Origin: Maricurvus nonylphenolicus
Lineage (GTDB): Bacteria; Pseudomonadota; Gammaproteobacteria; Pseudomonadales; Cellvibrionaceae
NCBI RefSeq assembly: GCF_042854845.1
Contig: NZ_AP031498.1
Span: 2,666,001 to 2,730,000, forward strand
Length of the DNA stretch: 64,000 nt
Reading direction: 5' to 3'
Shown: in pieces, positions 8,793 through 18,900 of the stretch
Numbering within the stretch: position 1 is the stretch's first letter
How the letters are laid out: every line of letters starts with the position of its first letter
Program-made: the position numbers and the translations under genes
The notes under the pieces: model-generated
What the model was told of the DNA's origin: nothing
The model's database searches: none
Seen by the model: the letters and a program-made list of their open reading frames with translations, nothing else

Positions 8793-10424
8793 ATGAAGCA
8801 GATAGATATAATAAAAAGCTACCAGGATAAGCGTTGTCTTATAGTTGACGACATGCCGGCGGTCAGGGCCAACTTAAAGGATGCAATGAAGTCTTTTGGG
8901 TTTGGTGCAACTGATACGGCGGCGACCAGCAAGGATGCTATTAAGCTGTGCCAAACGCGTAGCTATGATTTGGTTATTTGTGATTACAACCTGGGGCCAG
9001 GGCAAGATGGCCAGCAGGTTCTGGAAGAGCTCCGATACCGCAAGCTGTTGCGTAACACCAGTCTGTTTGTGATGATCACCGCTGAAACATCACAGGATAT
9101 GGTGCTCGGTGTGCTGGAATACCTTCCTGATGACTACCTCAGTAAACCTATTACCCCATCGGTTCTACAAAACCGACTCAGCAAAATCATCATACGTCAT
9201 CTCGACCTGCTGCCCATTAAAGAAGCCATCGATGAAAGGGATTTGCTTAAAGCTATCGACTGTTGTCAGGACAAGCTCGATAGCGGCGGCCGGTATACTG
9301 GTCACTATCAGCGCATAAAAGCTGAATTGTTGTATCGCCTTGAGCGTCATGAGGAAGCCCAGGAAATCTATATAGAAAGCCTCAAACAGAACAAACCCGT
9401 CTGGGCTCAATTGGGGCTGGGTAAAAGTTATTTGGCGCAACAGCGCTATGATGAGGCAGAAGATACCTTTAAGGAGGTAGTTGCAACTGACAGGCGTTTT
9501 GTTGAGGCAAGTGATTTGCTGGCAGAGATCTATAAGATCAAAGGCCTATATAAACGTGCCCAAAAAGCCTTGGAAGATGCTATTGCTGCTTCCCCGAAAT
9601 CTCCCCTGCGGCAACGGCGGCTCGCGACCATGGCTAAGCAAAATGGTGATACCGACATAGCCTTAAAAGCAAGAAAGTCGGCGCTTCAGGTCGGTGAGCA
9701 TTCCTGTCATTACACGCCGCAGGATTATTTTGATATGTCTGCTGAGCTCCTGGAAGCTAAGGCTTCTTCAGATCAGGAACGCCAGAAACGTATAAAAGAT
9801 GCTGAAATGTACCTTAAGCGTGCCGAGAAAAAGCATGTCGGCGACGAGGGTATAAAGGTGCAAACTCTGGCGGCCAGGTCGCGTTTGAAGCAGCAGTGTG
9901 GCAAAACAGAAGAGGCCGAAGCTTTATTGGAGCGTGCCAAAGAACAAGCAGCTAAAGCTAGTCCACCGCCTTTGGCTCAACTGGAGTTATCCCAGGCTAT
10001 GGCCGCGTTGGGGGATAAGATCGGTGCAGATGATCTCCTTCTTAAGACGGCGTTAGCTAATAGTGACGATGCGGATATTACCAGCAGGGCGGACGCACTG
10101 GCTGATGAACCCATCAGTCAAAATGGCCGTAACATAGCCTCAAAGCTTACTAAGGAAGGTATTGAATCCTACGACAGTAAAGACTATGACAGGGCGTTAG
10201 AAGTGTTTAAGCAAGCAAGCGGTCTGTTTCCAAAGCATGTTGGCTTGCGGCTAAATATTGCACAGGTGGCGTTAGCCAAGGCGGCGTCTTCTGGCAATAG
10301 CGATGAGCTAAGGCAGGCCTATCAGGAAAATCTAGATGCAGTCAGCGGGCTTTCGGAAAGCCATGAAAAATTCCCACGTTACCAGCATCTGGTTACATTG
10401 GCAGAACAGCAGAAGCTTCAATGA
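8793..10424 (+). CDS. response regulator receiver with TPR repeats
   Basis: 543 residues. An N-terminal receiver domain (about 12-135) has the acid pair D19/D20, the phosphoacceptor D64 in VICDYN, the conserved Thr in MITAET, and Lys in SKPIT. The rest is alpha-helical with TPR-like repeats (for example near 195-290 and again near 450-520), with no DNA-binding or enzymatic output domain. It should therefore act by protein-protein contact after phosphorylation. No histidine kinase is adjacent; an orphan kinase lies at 42264-43820 (link speculative). The stop overlaps the start of the NYN gene (ATGA), so the two are translationally coupled. Confidence 0.88.
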   Translation: MKQIDIIKSYQDKRCLIVDDMPAVRANLKDAMKSFGFGATDTAATSKDAIKLCQTRSYDLVICDYNLGPGQDGQQVLEELRYRKLLRNTSLFVMITAETSQDMVLGVLEYLPDDYLSKPITPSVLQNRLSKIIIRHLDLLPIKEAIDERDLLKAIDCCQDKLDSGGRYTGHYQRIKAELLYRLERHEEAQEIYIESLKQNKPVWAQLGLGKSYLAQQRYDEAEDTFKEVVATDRRFVEASDLLAEIYKIKGLYKRAQKALEDAIAASPKSPLRQRRLATMAKQNGDTDIALKARKSALQVGEHSCHYTPQDYFDMSAELLEAKASSDQERQKRIKDAEMYLKRAEKKHVGDEGIKVQTLAARSRLKQQCGKTEEAEALLERAKEQAAKASPPPLAQLELSQAMAALGDKIGADDLLLKTALANSDDADITSRADALADEPISQNGRNIASKLTKEGIESYDSKDYDRALEVFKQASGLFPKHVGLRLNIAQVALAKAASSGNSDELRQAYQENLDAVSGLSESHEKFPRYQHLVTLAEQQKLQ

Positions 10425-10894
10425 AAAAAGCCTTAGTACTGGTTGATGTTCAAAACGTCTATTACACCACCAGGCAAGCATTTAACCGCCGTTTCGACTA
10501 CAACAGGTTCTGGTCTGCAATCACTGCTGAGGCTGAAGTGGTCCACGCTTTTGCTTATGCCATTGATCGAGGCGATCAAAAGCAGCGCGAATTCCAAAAT
10601 ATTCTGCGGGCTATCGGCTTTGAGGTAAAGTTAAAACCCTTTATACAGCGCGCTGATGGCTCGGCGAAAGGTGATTGGGATGTCGGTATAACTGTGGACG
10701 CCTTGGAGTATTCTGGCGATGTTGATAAGGTGATTTTGGTTTCCGGTGATGGTGACTTCGATATCTTGGTTAGCACATTGCGTCAAAAGCATCGGCTAGA
10801 GGTGGATGTTTACGGGGTGCGTCAATTGACGGCGGATTCCTTAATCGATGCCGCCAGTCGCTATATACCCATAGAGGGGGAATTGCTTTTATAG
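10421..10894 (+). CDS. NYN-domain (LabA/DUF88-like) protein, putative ribonuclease
   Basis: 157 residues forming one NYN domain of the PIN-like fold. Acidic residues expected at the metal site are visible: D9 and N12 in LVDVQN, D85/D87 in KGDWDVG, D93, and SGDGDFD at 108-114. Family members are known or predicted metal-dependent RNases; the substrate is unknown here. The ATG shares bases with the stop of the receiver-TPR gene, which suggests that the pair works together. The 3' end overlaps the convergent CinA-like gene by 6 bases. Confidence 0.85.
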   Translation: MKKALVLVDVQNVYYTTRQAFNRRFDYNRFWSAITAEAEVVHAFAYAIDRGDQKQREFQNILRAIGFEVKLKPFIQRADGSAKGDWDVGITVDALEYSGDVDKVILVSGDGDFDILVSTLRQKHRLEVDVYGVRQLTADSLIDAASRYIPIEGELLL

Positions 10895-11635
10895 CCTTTC
10901 CCATTCTGAGCCGATGTCTTTAAGGGCGGCCTTAACATCCTCCATGGCAGCTTTTACCTCCAGCGTATTACCCTTAACACCGAACTCTATCTTAGGCTGC
11001 TCGTGATGAATAATAGGCAAGCTAAAAGATTTTACGGCGGGGTAAGCTTTCTCTAGCTTTTCCATAATCGGGATAATGGCACTTTCATAGGTGTTTAGGA
11101 CCATGACCGCCTGTTCGTCATATTGCGTATCGATCAGGTGGGGGTATTTGGTTTCCAGTACCCACTCCATCATTGGCCAGGCCATCTGTGGGAAGCCGGG
11201 CACAAAGTGATGATCACCTACACTGAAACCTGGGATGGTGTTTACCGGGTTAGGAATCAGGGTTGAGCCTTTGGGAAAGGTGATCATACGGTAGCGTTCT
11301 TCAGTAAGCTTGCGGTCATGCTGTTCACAGAAGGCTTTTAAGATCTCAATACCTTCAGGATGACGCTCAGTGTGGCTATCCAGGGCTGCGGCCACCGCCT
11401 CACGGGTTAAATCATCCGGGGTGCCACCAATTCCGCCTGTGCTAAAAACCAGATCGTTAGTTGCCAACGACTGTTTGTAGGTGTCTACCAGTAACTCGGG
11501 ATCATCGCCTACTACGCGGGACCAGCTAAGCAATAGCCCGCGTTGCTTAAGCATATCTACAACATGAGGTAGATGTTTGTCTTGTCGACGCCCGCTTAAA
11601 ATCTCGTCGCCTACAATGATCAATCCGATACGCAT
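10889..11635 (-). CDS. molybdopterin-binding domain protein, CinA N-terminal-like
   Basis: 248 residues. The N-terminal part (GLIIVGDEILSGRRQD, then VFSTGGIGGTPDDLTREAVA) is the MoaB/MogA-like fold of CinA-type proteins; residues after about 170 form a short extra domain. The C-terminal nicotinamide-nucleotide amidase domain of full CinA is absent. Stand-alone versions of this family have no settled function; a COG1058-like pyrophosphatase or pterin-binding role is possible. The ATG at 11633-11635 is clear. It may be cotranscribed with the GlpD-like gene 63 bases upstream. Confidence 0.83.
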   Translation of the reverse strand: MRIGLIIVGDEILSGRRQDKHLPHVVDMLKQRGLLLSWSRVVGDDPELLVDTYKQSLATNDLVFSTGGIGGTPDDLTREAVAAALDSHTERHPEGIEILKAFCEQHDRKLTEERYRMITFPKGSTLIPNPVNTIPGFSVGDHHFVPGFPQMAWPMMEWVLETKYPHLIDTQYDEQAVMVLNTYESAIIPIMEKLEKAYPAVKSFSLPIIHHEQPKIEFGVKGNTLEVKAAMEDVKAALKDIGSEWERL

Positions 11636-11698
11636 ACAAAGGGTCCCGATTAACGATAAAGCCTGATTATACGTGGAAACAGGGTGTAGAGATCAATG

Positions 11699-12883
11699 CT
11701 AAAGCCTTTGTTCCGGGCATGTTACCGGGAGAATGGCAATGCGGTCAGTGTGGGTTTCCCCAGGATTGATACCAAAGCGACCAGCAAGTATGTCACAGAC
11801 TTTTTCTGCGGTGGCGCGGTAGGTGGTTAACTTTCCACCAATTAGGGTGAGTACGCGTGGCTGCTGGCGGCGATCGGTATGAATAAGTGTTTCTCGTGAG
11901 CGTGTAAATATAGAGCTCTGCTCATTCGGCAATACTCGCAATCCACAATATTTACGGATGACTTTTGCATTTGGCCGCTTGGGAAAATAATGATTCAGTG
12001 TATTGCGCAGGTATTGGATTTCTTCTGGCAGGGGGTGAACCTGTTCAGGATGACCGTTATAAGCCGTCTCTGTGGTCCCCAGTAACAATTTGCCTTGCCA
12101 AGGCATGGCAAAGACCGCTCGACCATCTTCAGGGGATTCAAGGTAATAAATTCCCTGCTCAAGGTGATCATCAATCAGTAAATGGGTGCCTTGCACCAGC
12201 TCGATTTTAAGATGCGGTAATTCAGGCAGAAAGCGGTTTTGAAAATCCGCAGCCCAGGGACCGGTACAGTTAATTAAAGTTTTTGCATAAACCTTTGCTG
12301 CGATCGAGGAAACCCTTAACTCGCAGCCGTCTTCACCGAGTTTAATATCTTCAATATCAGCCGGCAAAGCGATATCCGCACCCATTTCTCTTGCAGAATT
12401 TAATACAGCAAGGGTAAGGGCTGCATCATCGGTTTGTGCATCATAATAGCGAAACACAGCCTGGAGGTTTTCGGTTTGCAATCCATCTAACTGCTGCCAC
12501 TGAGATTTAGGTACTTTGCTGAAGACGCTGTTCTCACCGAGCCCATCGAGCCAGCGATAGAGTTGTAAACCGCAGTGAATTTGCCAGGCATGTCTAATGC
12601 TGTTGCGATAAATGGGAATATAAAAGGGTACCAGTTGGACAAGATCTGGGGCGAGTTTTAGCAACAGGTCTCGCTCATGAAGTGCCTCGCGCACAAGTCT
12701 AAATTGTCCACTTTCCAGATAACGTAAACCACCGTGAATTAGCTTCGATGACTGACTGCTGGTGCCTGCAGCCACGCCGGTATTTTCAACCACCAACACC
12801 TTTAAACCATGATGAGACAGGGCCTGGGCTACGCCGCTGCCCTGGATACCTGCACCGACGATAACTACATCATACTCAAGCAT
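11699..12883 (-). CDS. FAD-dependent glycerol-3-phosphate dehydrogenase-like protein (short form)
   Basis: A GlpD-like flavoprotein expected to oxidise sn-glycerol 3-phosphate to dihydroxyacetone phosphate. It has the FAD motif VVIVGAGIQGSG, the HGGLRYLESG signature of the family, LLLGTTET, and GGKLTTYRATAE at the C-terminus. It is 394 residues against about 500 for typical GlpD: the C-terminal helical domain is missing. I place the start at the ATG at 12883 because GAGG lies at the right distance; an in-frame ATG at 12916 adds 11 residues. The start overlaps the kinase-GDPD stop by 8 bases, so the two are coupled in one operon for glycerol-phosphate use. Confidence 0.88.
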   Translation of the reverse strand: MLEYDVVIVGAGIQGSGVAQALSHHGLKVLVVENTGVAAGTSSQSSKLIHGGLRYLESGQFRLVREALHERDLLLKLAPDLVQLVPFYIPIYRNSIRHAWQIHCGLQLYRWLDGLGENSVFSKVPKSQWQQLDGLQTENLQAVFRYYDAQTDDAALTLAVLNSAREMGADIALPADIEDIKLGEDGCELRVSSIAAKVYAKTLINCTGPWAADFQNRFLPELPHLKIELVQGTHLLIDDHLEQGIYYLESPEDGRAVFAMPWQGKLLLGTTETAYNGHPEQVHPLPEEIQYLRNTLNHYFPKRPNAKVIRKYCGLRVLPNEQSSIFTRSRETLIHTDRRQQPRVLTLIGGKLTTYRATAEKVCDILAGRFGINPGETHTDRIAILPVTCPEQRL

Positions 12884-15014
12884 GTAGAGCCTCGTTGCAT
12901 AGAAGTTGCTGGGCATTAAAACTGATCATATAGCTAGCCCCTTGCTGTTGCAGTTTTCTGGCTTGAGCAGCGTTTTCAACTTCATAAACCATCCATGACC
13001 ATAAGCCAGGCCAGAGCTTGGTGTTTTCCGGGATTCGCTCGTGATTTATCACCAAATATTCGGGGTTAAGCTTTAGCAGGTTTAGTTGTTCGGCGCTGTC
13101 GTAGCGGCGGACATTGGCGCCGATAGAAACATGTCCCAGGTTTCGTGCCGTCGCGAGAAACGTTTGTGAGCGTGCTAATAATGTGTAACGAATCGATTTA
13201 GTCGTCAGTGGTGCTATTGCTTGTAGTACCCGATCAATACCCCAGTGATCTATGGAGTCATGTTTGATTTCGATATAAAGGTGAAGGTCGTTGTGTGATG
13301 AAAGGCTGTCGAGTAATGACCACAGGTTATCTAGTTTACTGATAGATGCCGAATTCGACGAGAAGATGGTGGTATTTATCCCGTGTGTGCGATTAAGATT
13401 CGGGTCGTGAAGCAGTACAGGGATACCATCGGCATCAATTTGTATATCAAACTCTATATGTTTAATGCCGCTCTGAATAGCAAGCTGAATCGCGTTGATG
13501 GTATTTTCCGGGGCGCTATTTATATCTCCACGGTGGGAGACAGCTATCAACTCTGTTTGTTGCTGGGGAATATAGTTAAATAATCCGTTTAACCATTGGT
13601 AATAATTTTCCTCTAGCGAATTTTCGCTTTGAGGCATGAAGGTGTTACTTTTGTTCGCTTGCCAGCTCTCGGGTTGGTCTGCTGTCAAATAGGCGGTACC
13701 GCGCAGGGTGGCGTGGGTATCTTTATAGCGTACAACGGGGCGCATACTTAGATCAGCTAAACGCTGACAGAGTTGGTCATACTGACTTAAGCCGCCGCTG
13801 ACGATAAGCTGTCTTGCTGGCCCGAGGAGATTGTCTATAAGTTCCAGGTTTTGTCTTACTAGGTAGAGGGCGGAGTTTAACCAGCTGTTGATAGTTGCTG
13901 CTATAGAGGTTCCGCTTGATAAATTAGAGCTAATATTTTCCAGCCAGTAAGGAGATCCCAGGCCTGAAGCTGTCACTAATTGCCAGCTCCTATCCTTATT
14001 GGCACTAGAAGCCTCTGCTAAAGCCTCTTCGATTAGTGAGCTGGTTAAAGGTTGCTTGATGGCATCTTCCAGTTGCTTTTTGACAGCCAAGCCACTATGT
14101 ATGCTGGCTTCAAATGCTTGCAAGGAACCATCGCTATCGCTGTAGCAGGGCGATTGCTGAAGCCCAAAGGTGTGTCGTTTACTATAAGACGCAACAGGGC
14201 GCTGAATAAAGATGCCCGTCCCCATATTGATATAAGCGCATTCCTTATGTGGCTTGCCTTCACTAAATAGTGCTGCCGACTGATCGCGATTAACGAGAAT
14301 TATGGGGGCGTCGATTCCTTTAATAATGCCGTAATCAAAACGATTGGGGCTGGGACGGGGAAGGGCTTCAATAGGTATAGAAAATCTATCAAGCAGCTTT
14401 TTATTCCAGAATTGTTTTTCATGGTCCCAAAGTTGCGTGCGTGCTAGATGAGCAGGATTGCAGTAGGCGTGTTGAGAAGATGTAAGTTTCTGGGTCAAAT
14501 AATTGGCCAAAGGGCCCATCTGTAATCGGTGCTTCTCATTAGCCTCAATGACGGCAGAAATATGCTTTAGGCACCAGCTAAATTTGCTGGCACCATAATG
14601 GGCGGATGGGTGCAGGCCTGTGATATGAAGCCATTCGTCATTGTTCAGAGAAGCCTGTTCTGCAATAGCTTTTCCCCGTGTGTCCTGCCAGCTGAGTACT
14701 GGAGAAAGTGGTTCAAGCGTATGTTTGTCCCAGCACAGCAGGGTTGCACCTTGGCAGGCCAGCCCACAGGAATTGATACTTATATTCTCCTGTTCGATAT
14801 GGTTTTTAATGGCAGATAATAAGGCTTCAATTGCGCTGAGTATCTCACCGGCATGATGTTCGACCCGATCAGGGGATGGGTAGTAAGTAGGGTAGTGTGC
14901 CTGGAGTTCGTGGTATTTATAGCCCTTGGCATCGAACAGAGCACAGCGACAGCCCTGTCCACCGACATCTATGGCTAGATAACACGCTATTTTAGAAGGG
15001 TTTGGCATAGCCAC
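12876..15014 (-). CDS. fusion of FGGY-family kinase and glycerophosphodiester phosphodiesterase
   Basis: A 712-residue protein with two enzyme domains. Residues 10-445 are an FGGY kinase: DVGGQG phosphate loop at 16-21, WQD at 109-111, likely catalytic base D244 in NRDQSA, MGTG at 264-267, SGGLSQYDQL at 406-415, and a C-terminal GTAYL. Residues 488-712 are a GDPD barrel: HRGD at 494-497, E503-N504-T505, E521/D523 in EFDIQ, H536-D537, and E582/K584 in EIK. GDPD releases glycerol 3-phosphate from deacylated phospholipids; a glycerol kinase would make the same product from glycerol. The coupled GlpD-like gene then oxidises it. The kinase substrate is not provable from sequence; xylulose-type kinases look similar. 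No signal peptide, so cytoplasmic. Confidence 0.88.
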   Translation of the reverse strand: MAMPNPSKIACYLAIDVGGQGCRCALFDAKGYKYHELQAHYPTYYPSPDRVEHHAGEILSAIEALLSAIKNHIEQENISINSCGLACQGATLLCWDKHTLEPLSPVLSWQDTRGKAIAEQASLNNDEWLHITGLHPSAHYGASKFSWCLKHISAVIEANEKHRLQMGPLANYLTQKLTSSQHAYCNPAHLARTQLWDHEKQFWNKKLLDRFSIPIEALPRPSPNRFDYGIIKGIDAPIILVNRDQSAALFSEGKPHKECAYINMGTGIFIQRPVASYSKRHTFGLQQSPCYSDSDGSLQAFEASIHSGLAVKKQLEDAIKQPLTSSLIEEALAEASSANKDRSWQLVTASGLGSPYWLENISSNLSSGTSIAATINSWLNSALYLVRQNLELIDNLLGPARQLIVSGGLSQYDQLCQRLADLSMRPVVRYKDTHATLRGTAYLTADQPESWQANKSNTFMPQSENSLEENYYQWLNGLFNYIPQQQTELIAVSHRGDINSAPENTINAIQLAIQSGIKHIEFDIQIDADGIPVLLHDPNLNRTHGINTTIFSSNSASISKLDNLWSLLDSLSSHNDLHLYIEIKHDSIDHWGIDRVLQAIAPLTTKSIRYTLLARSQTFLATARNLGHVSIGANVRRYDSAEQLNLLKLNPEYLVINHERIPENTKLWPGLWSWMVYEVENAAQARKLQQQGASYMISFNAQQLLCNEALHA

Positions 15015-15095
15015 ACAGTTTGTTGATTGCTATATCCAGTTTAGCAGTCAAACACCGTGAGGCTAGTTTATGCCAGGGTGGAGTGGGCTGATCAG

Positions 15096-15347
15096 TTATA
15101 GCCCTTTGGCTTTTAGGACGGTAGTGACAATGGTTGCTACAACAGCGATAAACAGTAGTGTAAATATAATGCCGGCGGCGATGTAGGGGCCTATATGGCC
15201 ATGCTTAAAATCTCGTTCGCGGTTTTTGTTACTTTGTACGCCAAATGCAGCAGCCAGGGTTGATATAACGATATGCCAAAAGCTTGGCTTACTGTCGTCT
15301 GTGTCGTGATTCTCTACGGGTGGTTCTGAAATATTTTGCGGTTTCAT
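15096..15347 (-). CDS. DUF2970 family small membrane protein
   Basis: 83 residues. The centre (SFWHIVISTLAAAFGVQS, then RERDFKHG) followed by one long hydrophobic segment (about 54-78) is the DUF2970 pattern common in gammaproteobacteria and betaproteobacteria. A single-pass inner membrane protein of unknown function. The ATG follows GGGGGAC. It stands alone between the kinase-GDPD gene and the next small gene, all on the minus strand. Confidence 0.85.
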   Translation of the reverse strand: MKPQNISEPPVENHDTDDSKPSFWHIVISTLAAAFGVQSNKNRERDFKHGHIGPYIAAGIIFTLLFIAVVATIVTTVLKAKGL

Positions 15348-15411
15348 AATGTCCCCCTTGTCTACTTAAGCATACAGGAGAGTTTAACGATGCAGCAAAC
15401 TTCACGCGAAT

Positions 15412-15436
15412 ATAAAAACGGCCCGCAAGCGGGCCG
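15412..15436 (-). terminator. intrinsic terminator of the small secreted-protein gene at 15496
   Basis: On the minus strand a GC-rich stem (GGCCCGC/GCGGGCC plus one flanking pair, 15419-15436) is followed directly by a T run (15414-15418 read as AAAAA on the plus strand). It lies 60 bases after the stop of the gene ending at 15496. Confidence 0.85.
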
Positions 15437-15495
15437 AAGAGAGAGAGCAGCATTAAATGCTGGAGAGTAATTTCAGTGTAGCAGGTAATTTTAGA

Positions 15496-15774
15496 TTAGC
15501 GACTTGAAAGCAGGGTGCCGTTTGGATCAGTTTGTGTCATGCGTTCTTTTGCCTGCTTGTAGGCTTTCGTTGCCTCATTCAGGCGTGCATAACAGTTGCG
15601 ACGTGTAACCCCCTGTGCTTTGGCGCAACTCGCTCGTAAATCGCGATAATTATCAATTATTTCTTTTGACGTTAGTGGTGTTTGGTTAGCTAATGCTGAC
15701 GGGGTAAAACCACCAAGGAAGAAACTGATGCCTAATGCCAGAAACGAGCGTAAGAATTTGGGTTGTGTGTTCAC
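15496..15774 (-). CDS. small secreted protein of unknown function
   Basis: 92 residues from a GTG at 15774. The open frame extends further upstream, but this GTG has AAGGAGA six bases ahead and opens a clean signal peptide: basic start, hydrophobic core LALGISFFLGG, cleavage near SALA-NQ. The mature protein is about 65 residues, charged, helical, with two cysteines (SCAKAQG and RNCYAR) that may form a disulfide. I do not recognise the family. It is followed by a strong terminator, so it is likely its own transcription unit. Confidence 0.7.
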   Translation of the reverse strand: MNTQPKFLRSFLALGISFFLGGFTPSALANQTPLTSKEIIDNYRDLRASCAKAQGVTRRNCYARLNEATKAYKQAKERMTQTDPNGTLLSSR

Positions 15775-15959
15775 GGATTGTCTCCTTATCCTGTGAAAGG
15801 GTAAGGAAAGTATTAGCGCAGATTGAAACAATTGGAGCGGTATCAAATGCCAATCGTTGAAACTGTGAAGCGGTTGGTTAGTGCTGTGTGAATGCTTATA
15901 ACTGAAGTAGGGGATGTAGGTCACTAACAACCTTGCGATTGTTAGTGACGCTTCTCTAT

Positions 15960-18900
15960 TTAGTTGTCGTAACCCAGTACCGGCTGCAGCCAGCGCTCAA
16001 GAGTTTGTATGTCCATGCCTTTACGCTCTGACAGGGATTCAACCTGATCCTTCTGAATTTTGCCGGTGGCAAAGTAGGTGGACTCTGGGTGAGAGAAATA
16101 CCAACCGCTCACAGCCGCTGCCGGTAGCATGGCGTAGTGTTCAGTCAGGGTTACACCTGTGGCTGTGGTGGCATCGAGTAATTTAAACAGGGTTTCCTTT
16201 TCTGTGTGATCCGGGCAGGCTGGATAGCCTGGGGCCGGGCGAATACCGCTGTACTTCTCTTTGATCAGCGCCTCGTTGTCCAGGCTTTCGTCCTTGTTGT
16301 AACCCCAGAATTCCTTACGTACACGTTCATGCATATGTTCGGCAAAGGCCTCAGCCAAGCGGTCGGCCAGGGCTTTTACCATAATGCTGTTGTAGTCGTC
16401 ACCGGCCTCTTCGTATTGCTTGGCGAGTTCCTCAGCACCGATACCTGCAGTTACCACAAAGCCGCCAACATAGTCGGTTTTACCACTATCCTTTGGTGCG
16501 ACAAAGTCCGCCAGTGAGTAGTTGGGCTTAACATTGCCAGGCTTTTGGGTTTGCTGGCGAATATGATGCAGGGTAGCCAGCTGCTGATTGTTGTCGTCGT
16601 AAACAGCAATATCATCGGCATTGACTTGATTGGCTGGCCAGAAGCCCAGAACGGCTGAAGCCTTCAGAAGCTTTTCATCGATCAGCTTTTTCAGCATAGC
16701 CTGGGCATCATTAAACAGGCTGGTTGCTGCTTCACCGACAACTTCATCGTTGAGAATTCTCGGGTATTTACCCGCCAAATCCCAAGTAATAAAAAACGGC
16801 GTCCAGTCAATATAATCGACCAAGCTCTCCAGTGGGTAATCGTCTAATACCCGGGTTCCGGTAAAGGCCGGTGCAGGGGGAGTGTAATTCTCCCAATCCG
16901 CTTTAAAGCCGTGGCTAATAGCTTCCTGGTAAGTACGTTGAGTGCCGCGGGCTTTACGGCCAGCGTTACGCTCACGAACCTTAACGTATTCTGCTTGCGT
17001 ATCGGCAACAAAACCCGGACGCAGCTCATCTGACAAGAAGCTGGTGGCTACACCAACAGCACGGGAGGCATCCGCTACATAAGCAACCTGGTTGATATTA
17101 AGGTTCGGATCGATTTTAACCGCAGTGTGAGCTTTAGAGGTGGTTGCACCACCAATAATCAGGGGTTTATCGATACCTTGGCGTTCCATTTCTTTTGCGA
17201 CGGTCACCATTTCATCGAGGGATGGTGTAATCAGGCCGGACAGACCGATAATGTCACAGTTTTCTTCTTGGGCAACCTGCAAAATTTTCTCGCAGGGCAC
17301 CATCACCCCAAGGTCTACAACCTCAAAGTTATTACACTGCAGCACAACGCCCACGATATTTTTACCAATATCATGTACATCACCTTTAACGGTGGCCATC
17401 AGAATCTTACCGTTGGATTCTGCACCTTCAGTTTTTTCATCTTCAATATACGGTTGCAGGTGAGCAACAGCCTGTTTCATAACGCGGGCAGACTTAACAA
17501 CCTGGGGCAGGAACATTTTACCGGCGCCAAACAGGTCGCCAACCACATTCATACCGTCCATCAGCGGGCCTTCGATTACATCCAGCGGACGGGTAGATTC
17601 AAGACGGGCTGCTTCGGTATCTTCAACAATAAAGTTGGAAATACCTTTAACCAGGGCATGCTCAAGACGCTTTTTAACCGGCCAGCTGCGCCATTCCAGA
17701 TCTTCTTTTTTCTCAGCGCTGGAACCATCGCCGCGATATTTATCGGCAATCTCCAGCAGCGCTTCGGTGGCGCCATCGTTTTTGTTGAGAATAACGTCTT
17801 CGACTTTGTCTTTCAGTTCGGCAGGCAGGTCATCGTAAACCGCCAGTTGGCCGGCGTTGACAATGCCCATATTTAAGCCAGCTTTAATGGCGTAATAGAG
17901 GAACACCGAGTGAATCGCTTCACGAACCGGATTGTTGCCGCGGAAAGAGAAGGACACGTTGGACACGCCACCGGATACACCTGCGTGAGGCAGGTTCTCA
18001 CGAATCCAGCGAGTGGCCTCAATAAAGTCAACGGCGTAGTTGTTGTGTTCGTCGATACCTGTGGCCACAGCAAAGATATTAGGGTCAAAAATAATATCCG
18101 CCGGGTTAAAGCCCACCTTATCTACCAGTACGCGATAAGAGCGCTCACAGATTTCAATCTTACGCTGCTGTGTGTCGGCTTGGCCGCTTTCGTCAAAGGC
18201 CATCACCACAACGGCAGCGCCGTAACGCATACAGAGTTTGGCCTTTTCAATAAACTCTTCTTCGCCTTCTTTCAGGCTAATGGAGTTAACGACAGCTTTA
18301 CCCTGAATGCATTTAAGGCCGGCCTCAATCACTTCCCACTTGGAGGAGTCAACCATAATGGGGACACGGGCAATATCTGGCTCACCGGCAATCAGATTAC
18401 AGAAGCGCACCATGGCGGCCTCAGCATCCAGCATGCCTTCATCCATATTGATATCGATAATCTGGGCGCCGTTTTCGACCTGTTCTTGTGCAACTTCAAG
18501 TGCGGTAGCGTAATCTTCTTCAACGATCAGGCGTTTAAAACGTGCTGACCCGGTAACGTTACAGCGCTCACCGACGTTGACGAACAGGGAGTCCTTGGTG
18601 ATATTGAAAGGTTCCAGCCCGGACAGGCGGCATGCTGGTTCAATATCAGGAATTGGACGAGGGGAATGGTTGGTCATGGCTTTGGCGATAGCCTGAATGT
18701 GGCCAGGCGTAGTACCACAGCAACCGCCAATAATGTTCAGGAAACCGCTGCTGGCGAATTCTTCAACCACTTCGACCATCTCTTCTGGGGTTTCGTCGTA
18801 TTCACCAAACTCATTAGGCAGGCCAGCGTTGGGGTGGGCTGATACATGGCAGTTGGCAACACGAGACAGCTCCTGCACATACTGACGCAGTTCTTTTGCG

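Noticed and set aside
15775..15930. 52-codon upstream extension of the small secreted protein
   Set aside because: Contains no ribosome site near its start, and would place the clear signal peptide in the middle of the protein; the GTG at 15774 has a strong site.
17127..17876. 249-codon frame antisense to metH
   Set aside because: Lies wholly within metH and gives no recognisable protein; no ribosome site.
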